Part shown: in pieces, positions 34,130-45,650 of the stretch | Position numbering within the stretch: position 1 is the stretch's first letter | How the letters are laid out: each line of letters starts with the position of its first letter | Source of the DNA: Iris pallida | Taxonomy: Eukaryota > Streptophyta > Magnoliopsida > Asparagales > Iridaceae | Assembly: GCA_029216955.1 (NCBI GenBank) | Contig: JANAVB010015600.1 | Span: 29,856,874 to 29,920,873 of the forward strand | Reading direction: 5' to 3' | Length of the DNA stretch: 64,000 bases | Position numbers and translations under genes: made by a program | The notes under the pieces: model-generated | Seen by the model: the letters and a program-made list of their open reading frames with translations, nothing else | The model's database searches: none | What the model was told of the DNA's origin: nothing

Positions 34130-36768
34130 TGACCCATGAAGCTCGGCCCAGACACCCAACCAATCTGCATGCATCATGGGTGAGTATTCTTGAGATATCT
34201 CATAACCCGTTTCATAACTTTCCAGTACTTAATGCCTGGGTTGCTCGTGAAACGACTCAACATTCCCATGGCGAAAGCTATGTCGGGCCTTATGGAAGTA
34301 GTAGCATACATCAAACTCCCGATAACGCTTACGTACTCCAGTTGCCTGATGCTTTCCCCTGAATTAGGCTTCCGCTTCAGATCACACTTGTAAGGTGTAT
34401 CTATCCCTGGAAGATTCTGATATCTGTAGCGTGTGATCATCTTCTTAATAAAATGAGACTATGACAGCACTAGTCCACTGTCTGTCCGGATGATTTTGAT
34501 CCCTAAGATTACACCAGCTTCTCCCAAGTCCTTCATACTGAATTTGTTCGAGATGAACTTCTTTATCTCCGTGACACAGCCCATATCTGTACCTAGGATT
34601 AGCATGTCGTCCACGTACAGACAAACTATTACACCTCTTCGATCAGCGAACTTTGTGTAAACACACTTGTCCGTCTCACTGACCATATAGCCATTTGACC
34701 TTATAACCTTGTCAAATTTTTCATGCAACATCTTGGGAGCCAGTTTAAGACCGTACAAGGATTTTACCAACTTGCAGACTTTGTCTTCAAAATCCTTGAC
34801 GACAAACCCCTATGGCTGTTGCATGTAAATCTCTTCGGTCAGCTCGTCATTTAGGAAAGCCGTTTTCACATTCATTTGATGTATCACTATCTTATGTATT
34901 GCTGCGAGAGCAATCAACATTCTGATGGTGGTCATCCGGGCTACTGGAGCATACGTGTCAAAGTAGTCAATCATCTGCTTTTGAGAAAACCCCTTGGCTA
35001 CCAGCCTAGCCTTGAACTTGTCAATAGTTCCGTCGACTTTCATCTTCTTCTTGAAGATCCATTTGCATCCGATGGGTTTCGCTCCTTCAGGAAGATCAAC
35101 CAACAGCCAAGTGTTATTTTAGGTGATGGAATCAATTTTTTTATCAATTGTCTCCTTCCAGAAAATTACGTCTCTGGTCTTCATCGTCTCATCATAGGTA
35201 AGCGGATATGCTTCTACATGATAGGTGAAAAAGTCATTTTCGAAGTCCTTCGGCCTCCTCACACGCTTCGCTGACGGCTCAGCGAGTTTTGGTTCAACCA
35301 TTGTTTCAACAACAACATCTTCTTAGACTACATCCTCATTAAAAACTTCAGTTTCTTGCACACCCTCATTGTTCTCCAGAATATCCGCAAGAACAATATT
35401 TTTATGTCTTGCAAATTTGTCTTTAAAATATTCTGTGTCGTGAGATTCAATGATATGATATGTTTTAACTCAATATCAAGAAATCTCCGAGCATCACTCT
35501 TCTCGACATAACCCAAGAAGATCGTCTTTGTAGTCCTTGTTCCATGCTTCTGGATCTTCAGATCTGGAAGCTTCACATATGCCAGACACCCCCACACTCG
35601 AAAGACATTCAAGTTAGGTCTGACTTTGAACCAGAGTTCATGAGGAGTAACATCTGAAGTTGCATGAGGTACTCTATTTAGAATAAAAGTGGTCGTCAAT
35701 ACAGCTTCTCCCCAGTAGCACTTTGGAAGACCCACAGTCAACAGTATTGAGCTAATCATTTATGTCAACGTTTTGTTCTTCCTCTCTGCTACTCCGTTTG
35801 ATTGAAGAGAGTATGCAGCCGTAGTATCGTTGACAATTCCATGTTCTTTGCAGAATGATAGGAATTCATAAGACCTGTACTCTCCACCTCGATCACTTCT
35901 TATTCTTTTGAGTTGTTGTCCAGTCTGCCGCTCAGCCTCAGCCCTGAACCCTTTGAACTTCTCGAATGCTTCGTCTTTAGCCTTCAGCAAATAGACGAAC
36001 GCATACTTTGAGAAGTCATCAATGAAGGTTATAAAATACTTCATTCCGGCTTTTGTAGACAACTGTTTGAAGTCACAAATATCAGAGTGTACCAACTCCA
36101 GAAGATCTGTACTTCGATTAACCCGAGGAAAGAGTTTTCTTGTGATTTTCGTTTGAGCACAAACTTCATATTTCTCTACCTTACTCCCACACTTGGAGAT
36201 AAGTCCTAGACTAGACATTTTGTTTATTCGTTTACAATGAACATGTCCTAGCCTATTATGCCACAACTCAAGAGTATAATCAGAAGGAGTGATTGTATTA
36301 ATTACATTGGACTGATGTATAAGCTAAATTTTGAACATTCCTTCGGTATAAAAAGCTTTTCTGAAATATGTTTCCTTAATGGACATCACCATCTGGCCAG
36401 CATTGATGTCCATCTTGAGGCCTGCGTTGCAGAGTAGGCCTTCCGAGATCAGTTTCTTTGTGATAGTAGGTACATGCTTCACACCTTGAAGTGCCAGAGA
36501 CTTTCCCGAAGTCAGCTTCAAAACCATCGTCCTGATCCCGAGCACTTCAGCTTGTGCCTGGTTTGCCACCATAACCACTTTAGAAGTTGGTGTATAGGTG
36601 GTAAACCACTCTTTGCTGGAGCAGACATGGCAGGTTGCCTCGGTGTCTACCCACCAGTCAGAGTCAGCCCCACCGCATCGACCTGTGCAATTATTGCAAC
36701 AACGTCAATGATCATATAAACCTTGCTAGTCTCTCCTTACTTTGATTGCTTGGTCTTTATTTTACATT
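34130..36768 (-). mobile_element. Ty1/copia remnant, cut at the right by element B
   Basis: Protease, integrase and RT of a copia element in order on the minus strand, i.e. leading from 36768 down to 34130. The RNaseH C-terminus and 3' LTR are missing at the left. At the right, B inserted (LTR start 36769, proposed duplication ACATT at 36764-36768) in the gag nucleocapsid region, so the 5' part should lie beyond B, outside the window. Confidence 0.8.
34174..36767 (-). pseudogene. Copia gag(end)-protease-integrase-RT polyprotein, broken
   Basis: In translation order: a nucleocapsid tail near 36760 (CKIKTKQSK), then protease (about 36324-36640) with DTEATCHVC where DSGA/DTGA is expected. The pre-integrase zinc motif and integrase (36266-35760) show WHNRLGH, SDICD, RSDRGGEY and GVAERKN, i.e. 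the D,D,E residues. The integrase tail is 35759-35328. RT (35103-34459) has GCKWIFKKK, FKARLVAKGFSQ, YAPVAR and YVDDMLI. A last piece (34440-34174) has PDIAFAMGMLSRF and RYLKNTHP. In-frame stops lie at about 35757, 35116, 34807 and 34456, and there is one frameshift between 35460 and 35300 and another before protease. RNaseH catalytic motifs are not present. The element cannot be autonomous. Confidence 0.85.
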
Positions 36769-38873
36769 TGTCACGACCCGGTCCCAAATTGTTGGGTCGA
36801 ATCGGATCATTTCCAGCCTGCACCGTTGTGAGACGGCGGCAGTAAGCTGTATCCAAATGCAGGTAATCACAACAACACAATATATTTTGTCACAACATCT
36901 AAAATTTCGAATATTAAAAACTTGTCCAACAAAATATTCATTTAATACAACTGATAAAACTGTCTTTTAATCCAAACATCAAACTAAAAGGAAAATCATC
37001 ATCTAGGAAGTTGGCTCATCAGCCTCAGGAAGCACTGCAGGGTAGAGCACCGGATCATAATAGCTATTATATAATAGCTCAGCTTTATCAGTGTTACCTA
37101 TTGGGGGTGGGGAATCCAGTCAGGAAAGGAGAAAAGTACAATTATGAAAATCTAACAATTCAACTAATAATTAGAAATTTGCAATTTAAAATAGTTTAAA
37201 TACTTGAACAATATTTTCCAGCAATTTTCCACAATTGAAAACAATGTGATTTGAGTATGTAATGCTTATGACCGGCTTGGGTTGTACAATAGTATCCTAG
37301 TGATACGATACGGCTTATCCCCGTGTGCAAGAGGGGTAAGCTCGCACAATCAATATGCAATATGAGGGGTATTGGTCATAATACACTACACTACTCCCCC
37401 AATCCCACAATCAATAACAATCAATACTCTATGAGAGAGTTCCATGTAGCAATGTGGTTTAATCTTGCAATATTATAATTATTAACTAAATTGAAAAATA
37501 AACATAACCGTACTTGCCTTTGATTATGACTGGGTTTGAAGAGTCGGTTTCGGAAAAGAAAATCAGACTCATCCTCGAAATCCTACATTGAAAATCCCGA
37601 CTTAGCATAAATAAGGAAACCATATCTAGGTGTGCTAGTTACAATCTCTAAAATTTGATCCTAGTCAAATTTTATGTTGTTATAAACAAAACCCGTTTAT
37701 CGATGCGATTCAAAGTTATTAATTTAACGAGGTAAAAGTCAAGTTAATATTTTTTATTGGAAAACTTCGTATTTTTCATTTATTTGGCAAAACTTTTGTA
37801 ACGCCCCAGAACCAGAATACTGGAGAGCGGGGGCGTACATAGCCAGCTACGTATAATGAAATAGAATCCACCTCACTATACGGTCACGGCTGTCTAGATA
37901 TATGAGGGTTTAACTACAAGCCAACAGTCTCCTATGGTCAAGAACAAGCCTATTGTCTCAATCACAAGCAAGCAAGTAAATTTACAAGATGTAAGATCAC
38001 CAAATATACAATAGTAAGGCGTCCCAAATATTATATATTCAGCTGATCATGAAGCTAGTCGTTACAAAATGTGAGGACTAGCAAGAGTTTAGGCATACAT
38101 GATCAACCCTAGGATTTGTCAATCATGTTACTGCCCGTAGGCAGACAGTAAATAAAGGTGCAATACGAGCTAACACGTGCTCGCCGGCTAAACGCCTTAA
38201 AAGAATATTTTTACAATAGAGTGGGAGAGCCGAAATGAACCCACTCATTGCCAGGATTCCGTCTAGTGGTCACCATCTGGCTGGAAAGTCGGTAGATCCT
38301 TGGGAGCTGCTCCGGTATCTGGCCATACAAAATCAACTGGGTCAGACCCCAGAAAGAGCAAGTGCCACAAAGGAGGCTTCACTTAGGAACTAAAACCAGC
38401 AATTAGCACAAGAATATAATTCATAATAAAAGACAGTAATTAAGGAAAAGCATGACAGGTGATATACGATGAGATAACCATAGGACTATTTAGATAACCA
38501 TGTTACAACCCGTGAACCAAACAAGGACCGGGGTTGTAACCCTTCGTCTGAACAGAACTTGGTTTCTCCCACCATTTATCGGCAAGATAAAATAAGAAAT
38601 CAGGACATGTAACAATCTTGTACAAGATCAAGACAAGACAAGACTGGTTATGCCTCATCCAACAATCACGGCCAAGCAAATAAATACGGCTAGATACATT
38701 AACTAACTATGGTTATCACAGGCCTAATTACTAGCAAGATGCAGCGAGATTATTCCACAGCCACAAGCCCTGCAGACCATCCAGGTTACCCAGGTCGAAA
38801 TTAGGGGTTGAATTCATGTGGGTACATCGTCCAGGAAATGCATGTACCCTTAGGTGACTTAGAGGGTACAACA

Positions 38874-40317
38874 TGTCACGCCCCGATTCCATAGAATCGA
38901 TAGTCGTCCCCCGGGCGTGATGTCGTGCGAACCTAAGTTGCGATCGCACAAGGCGTAGTCATAAGGTCATCCGAAATACAACATCAAGTTAGAGTACGCA
39001 GAGAAATTGATTGACACATTTGAAACAGAAGTAGACTTTTTCATTGATAATAAAACTTCATTTACATTAATTTCATTACATTTGTTCCCGCACGGGCTAC
39101 AACACGACTCGACTTACAAAACGAACGCCGATGAGATAGTCGTTCCATACATTACGTCCCTTTTTACAAGCAAAACATAACACTTTCCACCTGCAATCGA
39201 GGGGAGTCGAGTCATCATCTTCTTTTGGACTGAGTGCGGGGTCTTCTTCAAAAGGAATCCAGAAACACAAGCCTTAACACGCGGACGAGGCTTCAAAAGG
39301 GTTCACTTCGCCTTGAGCTTTTAGGTGGTACACCCTTCGTGGTTCGGGGTACCTGCGTGGAGAGCGAGGATCAGTACATTACACTTTGTACTGGTGCGTG
39401 GCTATTTAAGTTCCAAGCTCTCATTTGGTTGAAGAGTTTATACGACTTTAGTTCATGAATGTTTCTAACCATCCTAATAAATTTCGAACAAGCATGTGAC
39501 AAGCATAATATAAAACACGTTGAGACTTACCCACGGTGGGCTGTACCGCGCCTTATGAGACTTACCATGTTCTTCCCTGTCAATTGTTATCATTTTTTAT
39601 ACCAAGTGCAATATTACGTGTGATGGTCACTGACACCACAAGCCATCCTGGACTTATAGCTTTGTTAGTCGAGGCCCTTTCAACGCAAGTAGCGAGCCCC
39701 GCTAAAAGTTCCCGCCTAACCCGTGCTATCATCCAGCACAGCTATACCGTGTTTCCTCCTAGGCCGAGTCGGTCCCGTGGCCCCGAGTTATCGCTCGAGG
39801 AAACTTTCTCCTTGTCGACAAGTTGTCCAATGACCGAGTTAAGACATTATTCAGTTATTAAGGTATATCCTTTGTTCTCTTTGAAACTTAATCATTTTAT
39901 CGTGTTCGTGCCCTTGCATTCATTCTTTCTTCCGCAACAACACTATCAATTTACTTAAGAAGGGGTCGAGAAGAGAAGGGTCAGCCACTCACCTTGAGTT
40001 TACTTCAGGCGAGAGAACTTGTTGGTCGCGCTAGACGTCTCCTACACGATTACCTGAAATCGCACAAGCAACCGATTAGAACACTGCATTATTCAAAAAG
40101 TTCGATAGGAAATGCGAGTTCGAAACGCAAGCCATAAAAACCATCGAAAACATTCACGAAAACACATTCAGAAAACAAAGCCAAAACCAACGCAAGCGAC
40201 GTAAAAAGCAGAGCAACGGGAGGTCTCTTCCGACTCAGCCGCAGAGTCAATCCTTGAGGCGCATCCCACTGAATATGGGACTTGGTTCCGAAGAAGACAT
40301 TCCATAACGAGGAATGG
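38874..40317 (-). repeat. Element D 3' LTR, truncated
   Basis: Matches 42647-44090 base for base in length (1444 bp). Starts TGTCACGCCCCGATTCC and ends at CGAGGAATGG, where the other copy continues for 140 bp to its TACA end. Confidence 0.9.
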
Positions 40318-41263
40318 AATGCGGGGCAGGAGGTATTTGTTCCGAACGGGGCAGGAACAAATCGATCCATCCTTCTTCGATGTTGTACCTTGGAGCGGGT
40401 CAAACAAATCGTCGATGCGGGCAGGGGGTATTTGTTTCAGACAGTGGCTTTATTCAATTCTCGATAGTCGATGTAGAGCCGCATCGATCCATCCTACTTC
40501 TTCACGAATAGCACGGGTGCACCCCAGGCGAGACACTCGGACGGATAAACCCTCTGTCGAGTAATTATTGTAGTTGTGCCTTTAGTTCCTTCAGTTCTGC
40601 AGGGGCCATTCTGTACGGAGCCTTCGAGATCGGCCGGGTGTCGGGGAATGTGTCGATGGTGAACTCTATTTCTCGATAGGGCGGCATGCCGGATAGCTCG
40701 TTCGGGAACACGTCTGGGAATTCTGCCACAACGTCGGTCTGATCTGCGTTTGCACCATCCTGTCGCATGTCTCGAACGAAAGCTAGATAGCCTTCGCACC
40801 CGGAATGCAGCATCCGTCGAGCAGATATTGCGGAGATCACCATACAGGTCGACGAAGCCTCACCACACGAGTAGCAAAATTCAGGCACTCCAGGTATACG
40901 AAATGTGACCTTCTTTTCAGCGCAGTCTATGGTTAAGTTGAACGGACCGAGCTAATCCATGCCCAGTATGTTGTCGAAGTCCTTCATATCTAGAACTATC
41001 GCATCAAGACCGATCTTTTGACCCCTAATACATATGGTTCCTCCCCCGTAGGCTAAGTTTGTGAGTAGTGGCACGTCTGAAGGCATACTTACGCTAAGGT
41101 CAAGGTCTAACAACATTACAGGGAATTTGTGCTCGGCGGTAAAGTCCGCCGATATGAAAGTATGCGAGGCGCCTGAATCAAATAACACACGAGCAGGTAC
41201 ATTATTAAAATTCAATATACCTGTCACAATAGTGTCGGAAGCAAATGCCTCGTCTCGAGTCAT
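40318..41263 (-). pseudogene. D protease and N-terminal RT fragment
   Basis: Protease starts near 41263 with VLFDSGASHTFIS, an intact aspartic triad, and NILGMD. A TAG follows (about 40950). The frame continues through the pre-RT linker (EFPDVFPNELSGMPPYREIE, RPISKAPYRMAPAELKELKA) to about 40565, where there is a stop. A one-base frameshift follows, then the first RT motifs (VLFVKK, YIDYRELN, KYPLP) before the deletion junction at 40317/40318. A 25-bp segment at 40318-40342 closely repeats 40415-40439 (ACAAATACC.CCTGCCCCGCAT on the minus strand), so the junction is more complex than a simple cut. No RNaseH or integrase remains. Confidence 0.85.
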
Positions 41264-42334
41264 GGCAAAGACACGCCCCTGAGCATTAGGGCGTCAGGCT
41301 TGGTTGTTGGATTGAGTGGGCTGAGGAGGTCGGGGCGCCTGTCCTCGATTCTCTTGACGGTTTGGTTGTGGTGGTGCGTTGTGATTTTGTCTTCGAGCCC
41401 AGCAATCCGCCATTTGGTGCCCCCTTTTTCGCAAAAGAAACATCCCCCATCTAAGATCGCACAGTCCCTTTCAGTGTGCCCGTGGTGGTTGTACTTGGTG
41501 CAGGGAGGAGATGGGTTATGTCCTTTATAGCCGCCGTTGTTTGGATGCTTTGACGCGTAATTGTTGCCTCCCGTATAGCTAGGACGTTTGTGTTTGGAGT
41601 GACGCACAACGTCGGCAGCACCGGAAGGATGCAGGTTCTCAAGGCGGAGAGCGTGATTCAGAGCCTCGCCCGTGGTCTTGTACTCCGGGACCCTGACATG
41701 CGCACTGATAGAGTGACACAGACCCTCTTCGAACCGTCGCACACGATATTCTTTTGTAGGCAGAAACTGACAAGCAAACTTGGACAACTTGTTGAATTCT
41801 GCGGTATACTATTCTACTGTCCGGTTCCCCTGCCTCAACTGCATGAATTCATTCTCCTTCGCTTGACAAACGGCTGACGGAAGGTACTCGACTTCAAAAG
41901 CTTTACAGAACTTGGCCCAAGAGATCGGCGCTGAGTTGTTGTCGCGTCGGATCGCTCGCTTATGCACGGTCCACCAGTCGTGCGCGTTCAACCATAGCTG
42001 AAGTTGTGCGCAGGCGACTTGCTTCGATTCTTCAATGTCGAGGAGCTCGAAGTGAACTTCCAGCTCTTCTAACCTGTTGATTGCCATGGAAGGGCCTTCG
42101 GTACCGCTAAAGGAAGTGCGGCACGCCTTCTTGAATTCTGACACTTCAAAGTTGTACTTTTTCGGTGCCGCTGGTTGACGCTCGGCTCCTCCATGTCGAC
42201 TTCAATTGGTTGGATCGTCGGCACAGTGGCAGTAGGTGCGGTGACGGTAGGCGCAGTCGTAGAATTTTTGTTGGCCGCCATTGTCTGGACGATCTGCTGC
42301 AGGGTATCCAGCTGCTTTTGTTGAAGTTTCGCAT
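41260..42334 (-). pseudogene. D gag, frameshifted
   Basis: The N-terminus reads MAANKNSTTAPTVTAPTATV (from 42281). After a frameshift near 42150 comes the capsid core: MAINRLEELEVHFELLDI, LWLNAHDWW and WAKFCKAFEVEYLPSAVCQA, to a TAG near 41809. Then follow the second half (FACQFLPTKEYRVRRFEEGL, YKTTGEALNHALRLE) and a nucleocapsid region with CTKYNHHGHTERDC and CFFC. The typical second CX2C is disturbed (Tyr at a Cys position), and a frame change follows before protease at 41263. Role in an intact element: particle formation and RNA packaging. The sequence is of the chromovirus type, distinct from B, C and H. Confidence 0.8.
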
Positions 42335-42631
42335 GTGCGTCGAAGCGAGCTTCGAACTGGGCCTGTCATTCCTCTGTCTCTTGATGTCGGTTCTCGGACT
42401 GGTTCCGCTGCACCTCCATCATGCGTAGCATCCTTTCGATGGTATCGTTAGAAGGTCCGGCCCGCGAACGATGCGAACTACTGGAGCCGCTAGAAGCGCT
42501 CTGCTCTCGCTCGGCCGTGGGTTCCGTCACTTCTGCGATACGAAGGCAAACACATCAGTCATAAATTATTACGGACTCATTGTATGGAACAACTTATCTC
42601 ATCGATGTGAGGTCAAAGGATGTAAAGTCGT

Positions 42632-42643
42632 GCTCTGATACCA
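42632..42643 (-). promoter_or_regulatory. Primer binding site of D (tRNA-iMet)
   Basis: TGGTATCAGAGC on the minus strand, an exact match to the common initiator tRNA-Met primer site, three bases inside the 5' LTR end. Confidence 0.95.
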
Positions 42644-42646
42644 TTA

Positions 42647-44230
42647 TGTCACGCCCCGATTCCGTAGAATCGATAGTCGTCCCCCGGGCGTGATGCTGTG
42701 CGAACCTAAGTTACGATCGCACAAGGCGTAGTCATAAGGTCATCCGAAACACAACATCAAGTTAGAGTACGCAAAGAAGTTGATTGACACATTTGAAACA
42801 GAAGTAGACTTTTTCATTGATAATAAAACTTCATTTACATTGACTTCATTACATTCGTTGTCGCGCGGGCTACAACATGACTCGACTTACAAAAAGAACG
42901 CCGATGAGATATTCGTTCCATACATTACATCTCTTTTTACAAGCAAAACATAACACTTTCCACCTGCTATCGAGGGGAGTCGATTCGTCATCTTCTTTTG
43001 GACTGAGTGCGGGGTCTTCTTCAAAAGGAATCCAGAAATACAAGCCTTCACACGCGGACGAGGCTTCAAAAGGGTTCACTTCGCCTTGAGCTTTTAGGTG
43101 GCACACCCTTCGTGGTTCGGGATACCTGCGTGGAGAGCGAGGATCAGTACATTACACTTTGTACTGGTGCGTGGCTATTTAAGTTCCAAGCTCTCATTTG
43201 CTTGAAGAGTTTATATGACTTTAGTTCATGAATGTTTCTAACCATCCTAATGAATTTCGAACAAGCATGTGACAAGCATAATATGAAACACGTTGAGACT
43301 TACCCACGGTGGGCCGTGCCGCGCCTTATGAGACTTACCATGTTCTTTTCTGTCAATTGTTATCATTTTTCATACCAAGTGCAATATTACGTGTGATGGT
43401 CACTGACACCATAAGCCATCCTGGACTTAGAGCTTTGTTAGTCGGGGCCCTTTCAACGCAAGTAGCGAGCCCCGCTGAAAGTCCCCGCCTAGCCCGTGCT
43501 ATCATCCAGCACAGCTATACCGTATTTCCTCCTAGGCCGAGTCGGTCCCGTGGCCCCGGGTTGTTGCTCGAAGAAACTTACTCCTTGTCGACAAGTTGTC
43601 CAATGACCGAGTTAAGACATTATTCAGTTATTAAGGTATAGCCTTCGTTCTCTTTGAAACTTAATCATTTTATCGTGTTCGTGCCCTTGCATTCATTCTT
43701 TCTTCCGCAACAACACTATCGATTTACTTAAGAAGGGGTCTAGAAGAGAAGGGTCAGCCACTCAGCTTGAGTTTACTTCAGGTGAGAGAACTTGTTGGTC
43801 GCGCTAGACGTCGCCTATACGATTACCTGAAATCGCACAAGCAACCGATTAGAATACTGTATTATTCAAGAAGTTCGATAGGAAATGCGAGTTCGAAATG
43901 CAAGCCATGAAAACCATCGAAAACATTCACGAAAACGCATTCAGAAAACAAAGCCAAAACGAACGCAAGCGGCGTGAAAAGCAGAGCAACGGGAGGTCTC
44001 TCCCGACTCAGCCGCAGAGTCAATCCTTGAGGCGCATCCCGCTGAATATGGGACTTGGTTCCGAAGAAGACATTCCATAACGAGGAATGGATCTTAATTC
44101 AACCGTTCCCGTTCGATCGACTCGATCGATCCCGACCTATCGGTCCCGACCGAATCGATAGCGACAGTGTTTCTTTCTTGCGCACCCCGTAGATGGAGTA
44201 CGGGGAACGATTTAGGGACGGGTCACTACA
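42647..44230 (-). repeat. Element D 5' LTR
   Basis: 1584 bp, TGTAGTGACC...GGGGCGTGACA on the minus strand. The short frames in it (for example about 74 and 110 codons on the plus strand) are also in the truncated copy and look like chance frames. Confidence 0.9.
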
Positions 44231-44822
44231 CAACACATGACAGTATGCTAGAAATGTGTCCTACTCGACAACAGGCTACAGATCCCAAGTGCGCCCAGGT
44301 AACGGGATTGCCTATAGCTGGAAAATCTCTTCATGACTACTGTGTTATTCTATTTATTAACCTTAGTCCATTTCAGTAGGTGCCCCTGACCGTGGTACTC
44401 AGGGGTCCCTGTCCTAGACATGATACAAGAGAAGACGGGGTTCATTTGTACAAGCACAATCATCTACGGTGTCCAGGTCATTCATACTTATCATGTCAGG
44501 TAGCCGTCACAACAGCTTATCGAGATATATCATGTCAGGTTTATCATGTCAAGTTATCATGTCAAGTTTACTTGTCAGGAGTGTGCCACGTCGGGCCACT
44601 ATCATGTCATGTTACTCGTCAATCATTCTTGTCGTGAGTGCGCCACAACGGGCTACTGTCGTGTTCTATCCTTGCATCATCATAAATGAGAAAACTTGCA
44701 TAAATAGTTAGTAACAAATTCTTGAAGCTAAGAAAAAGATCTACAATTTTCATGTTGGGAGTTGGAAGAAATTCTGGCCATAATTCAGCCAAATAGGACA
44801 AGAAAAATAACCAAATCATGAA

Positions 44823-45650
44823 CTATGCGGCCAAGGGTGGATGGGGGCTCATGCGACAGTAAATGGGTACCCATCTATACGGTTGGGTAGATGGATACCC
44901 ATCCATGCGACTGGGTGGATGAGTCTCATGTGGCTGAGTAGATAAGGGTCTCATACGGCAGTAAATAGGTACCTATCTATGCGGCTGGGTAGATGGATAC
45001 CCATCTATGCGGCTAGGTGAATGAGTCTCATGCGGCTGAATGGACGGGGTCTTATGCGGCAGTAAATGGGGGTCTCATGCGACAGAAAATGGGGGTCTCA
45101 TGCGGCAGTAAATGGGTACCCATCTATGCGGCTGGGTAGATGGATACCCATCTATGCGGCTGGGTGAATGAGTCTCATGCGGTTGAGTAGATAAGGGTCT
45201 TATGCGGCTGAGTAAACAGAATCCCATGCGGCTGAGTAGATGGGTACTCATCTATGCGGATGGGTAAACAGAATCCCATGCGGCTGAGTAGATGGGTACT
45301 CATATATACGGCTGGATAAACAGAATCCTATGCGGCTGAGTAGATGGGTACTCATCTATGCAGCTGGGTAAACAGAATTCTATATGGCTGAGTAGATGGG
45401 TACTCATCTATGCGGCTATGTAAACAAAATTTCATGCGGCTGAGTAGATGGGTACTCATCTATGCGGCTGGGTAAACATAATTCAATGCGGCTGAGTAGA
45501 TGGGTACTCATCTATGCGGCTGGGTAAACAGAATCCCATGCGGCTGAGTAGATGGGTGCTCATCTATGTGGCTGGGTAAACAGAATCCCATGCGGCTGAG
45601 TAGATGGGTACTCATCTATGCGGCTGGGTAAATGGGTGCCCATCTACTCC
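44823..45650. repeat. Minisatellite with higher-order 52-bp unit in LTR E
   Basis: From about 45225 the unit is 52 bp: ATGCGGCTGAGTAGATGGGT with ACTCATCT, then ATGCGGCTGGGTAAACAGAA with TCCC, repeated about eight times with few changes. From 44823 to 45200 the same half-units (ATGCGGCTG.GTAGATGG, ATGCGGCAGTAAATGG) occur in another, less regular order. So a basic unit of about 26 bp was first amplified and then a two-part unit. No protein frame runs through it. Confidence 0.9.

Larger units (their letters stand above)
38874..44230 (-). mobile_element. Element D: gypsy element with truncated 3' LTR and deleted pol
   Basis: Flanked by CAACA (38869-38873 and 44231-44235). The 5' LTR is complete (42647-44230, 1584 bp). 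The 3' LTR (38874-40317) stops after 1444 bp, exactly colinear with the 5' copy, and abuts an RT fragment. A single deletion has thus removed the rest of RT, RNaseH, integrase, the polypurine tract and the first 140 bp of the 3' LTR. Because both target duplications are intact, the deletion is internal. Confidence 0.9.

Noticed and set aside
44823..45650. CRISPR-like array
   Set aside because: Units are contiguous and near-identical with no unique spacers, inside an LTR of a plant genome; it is a minisatellite.
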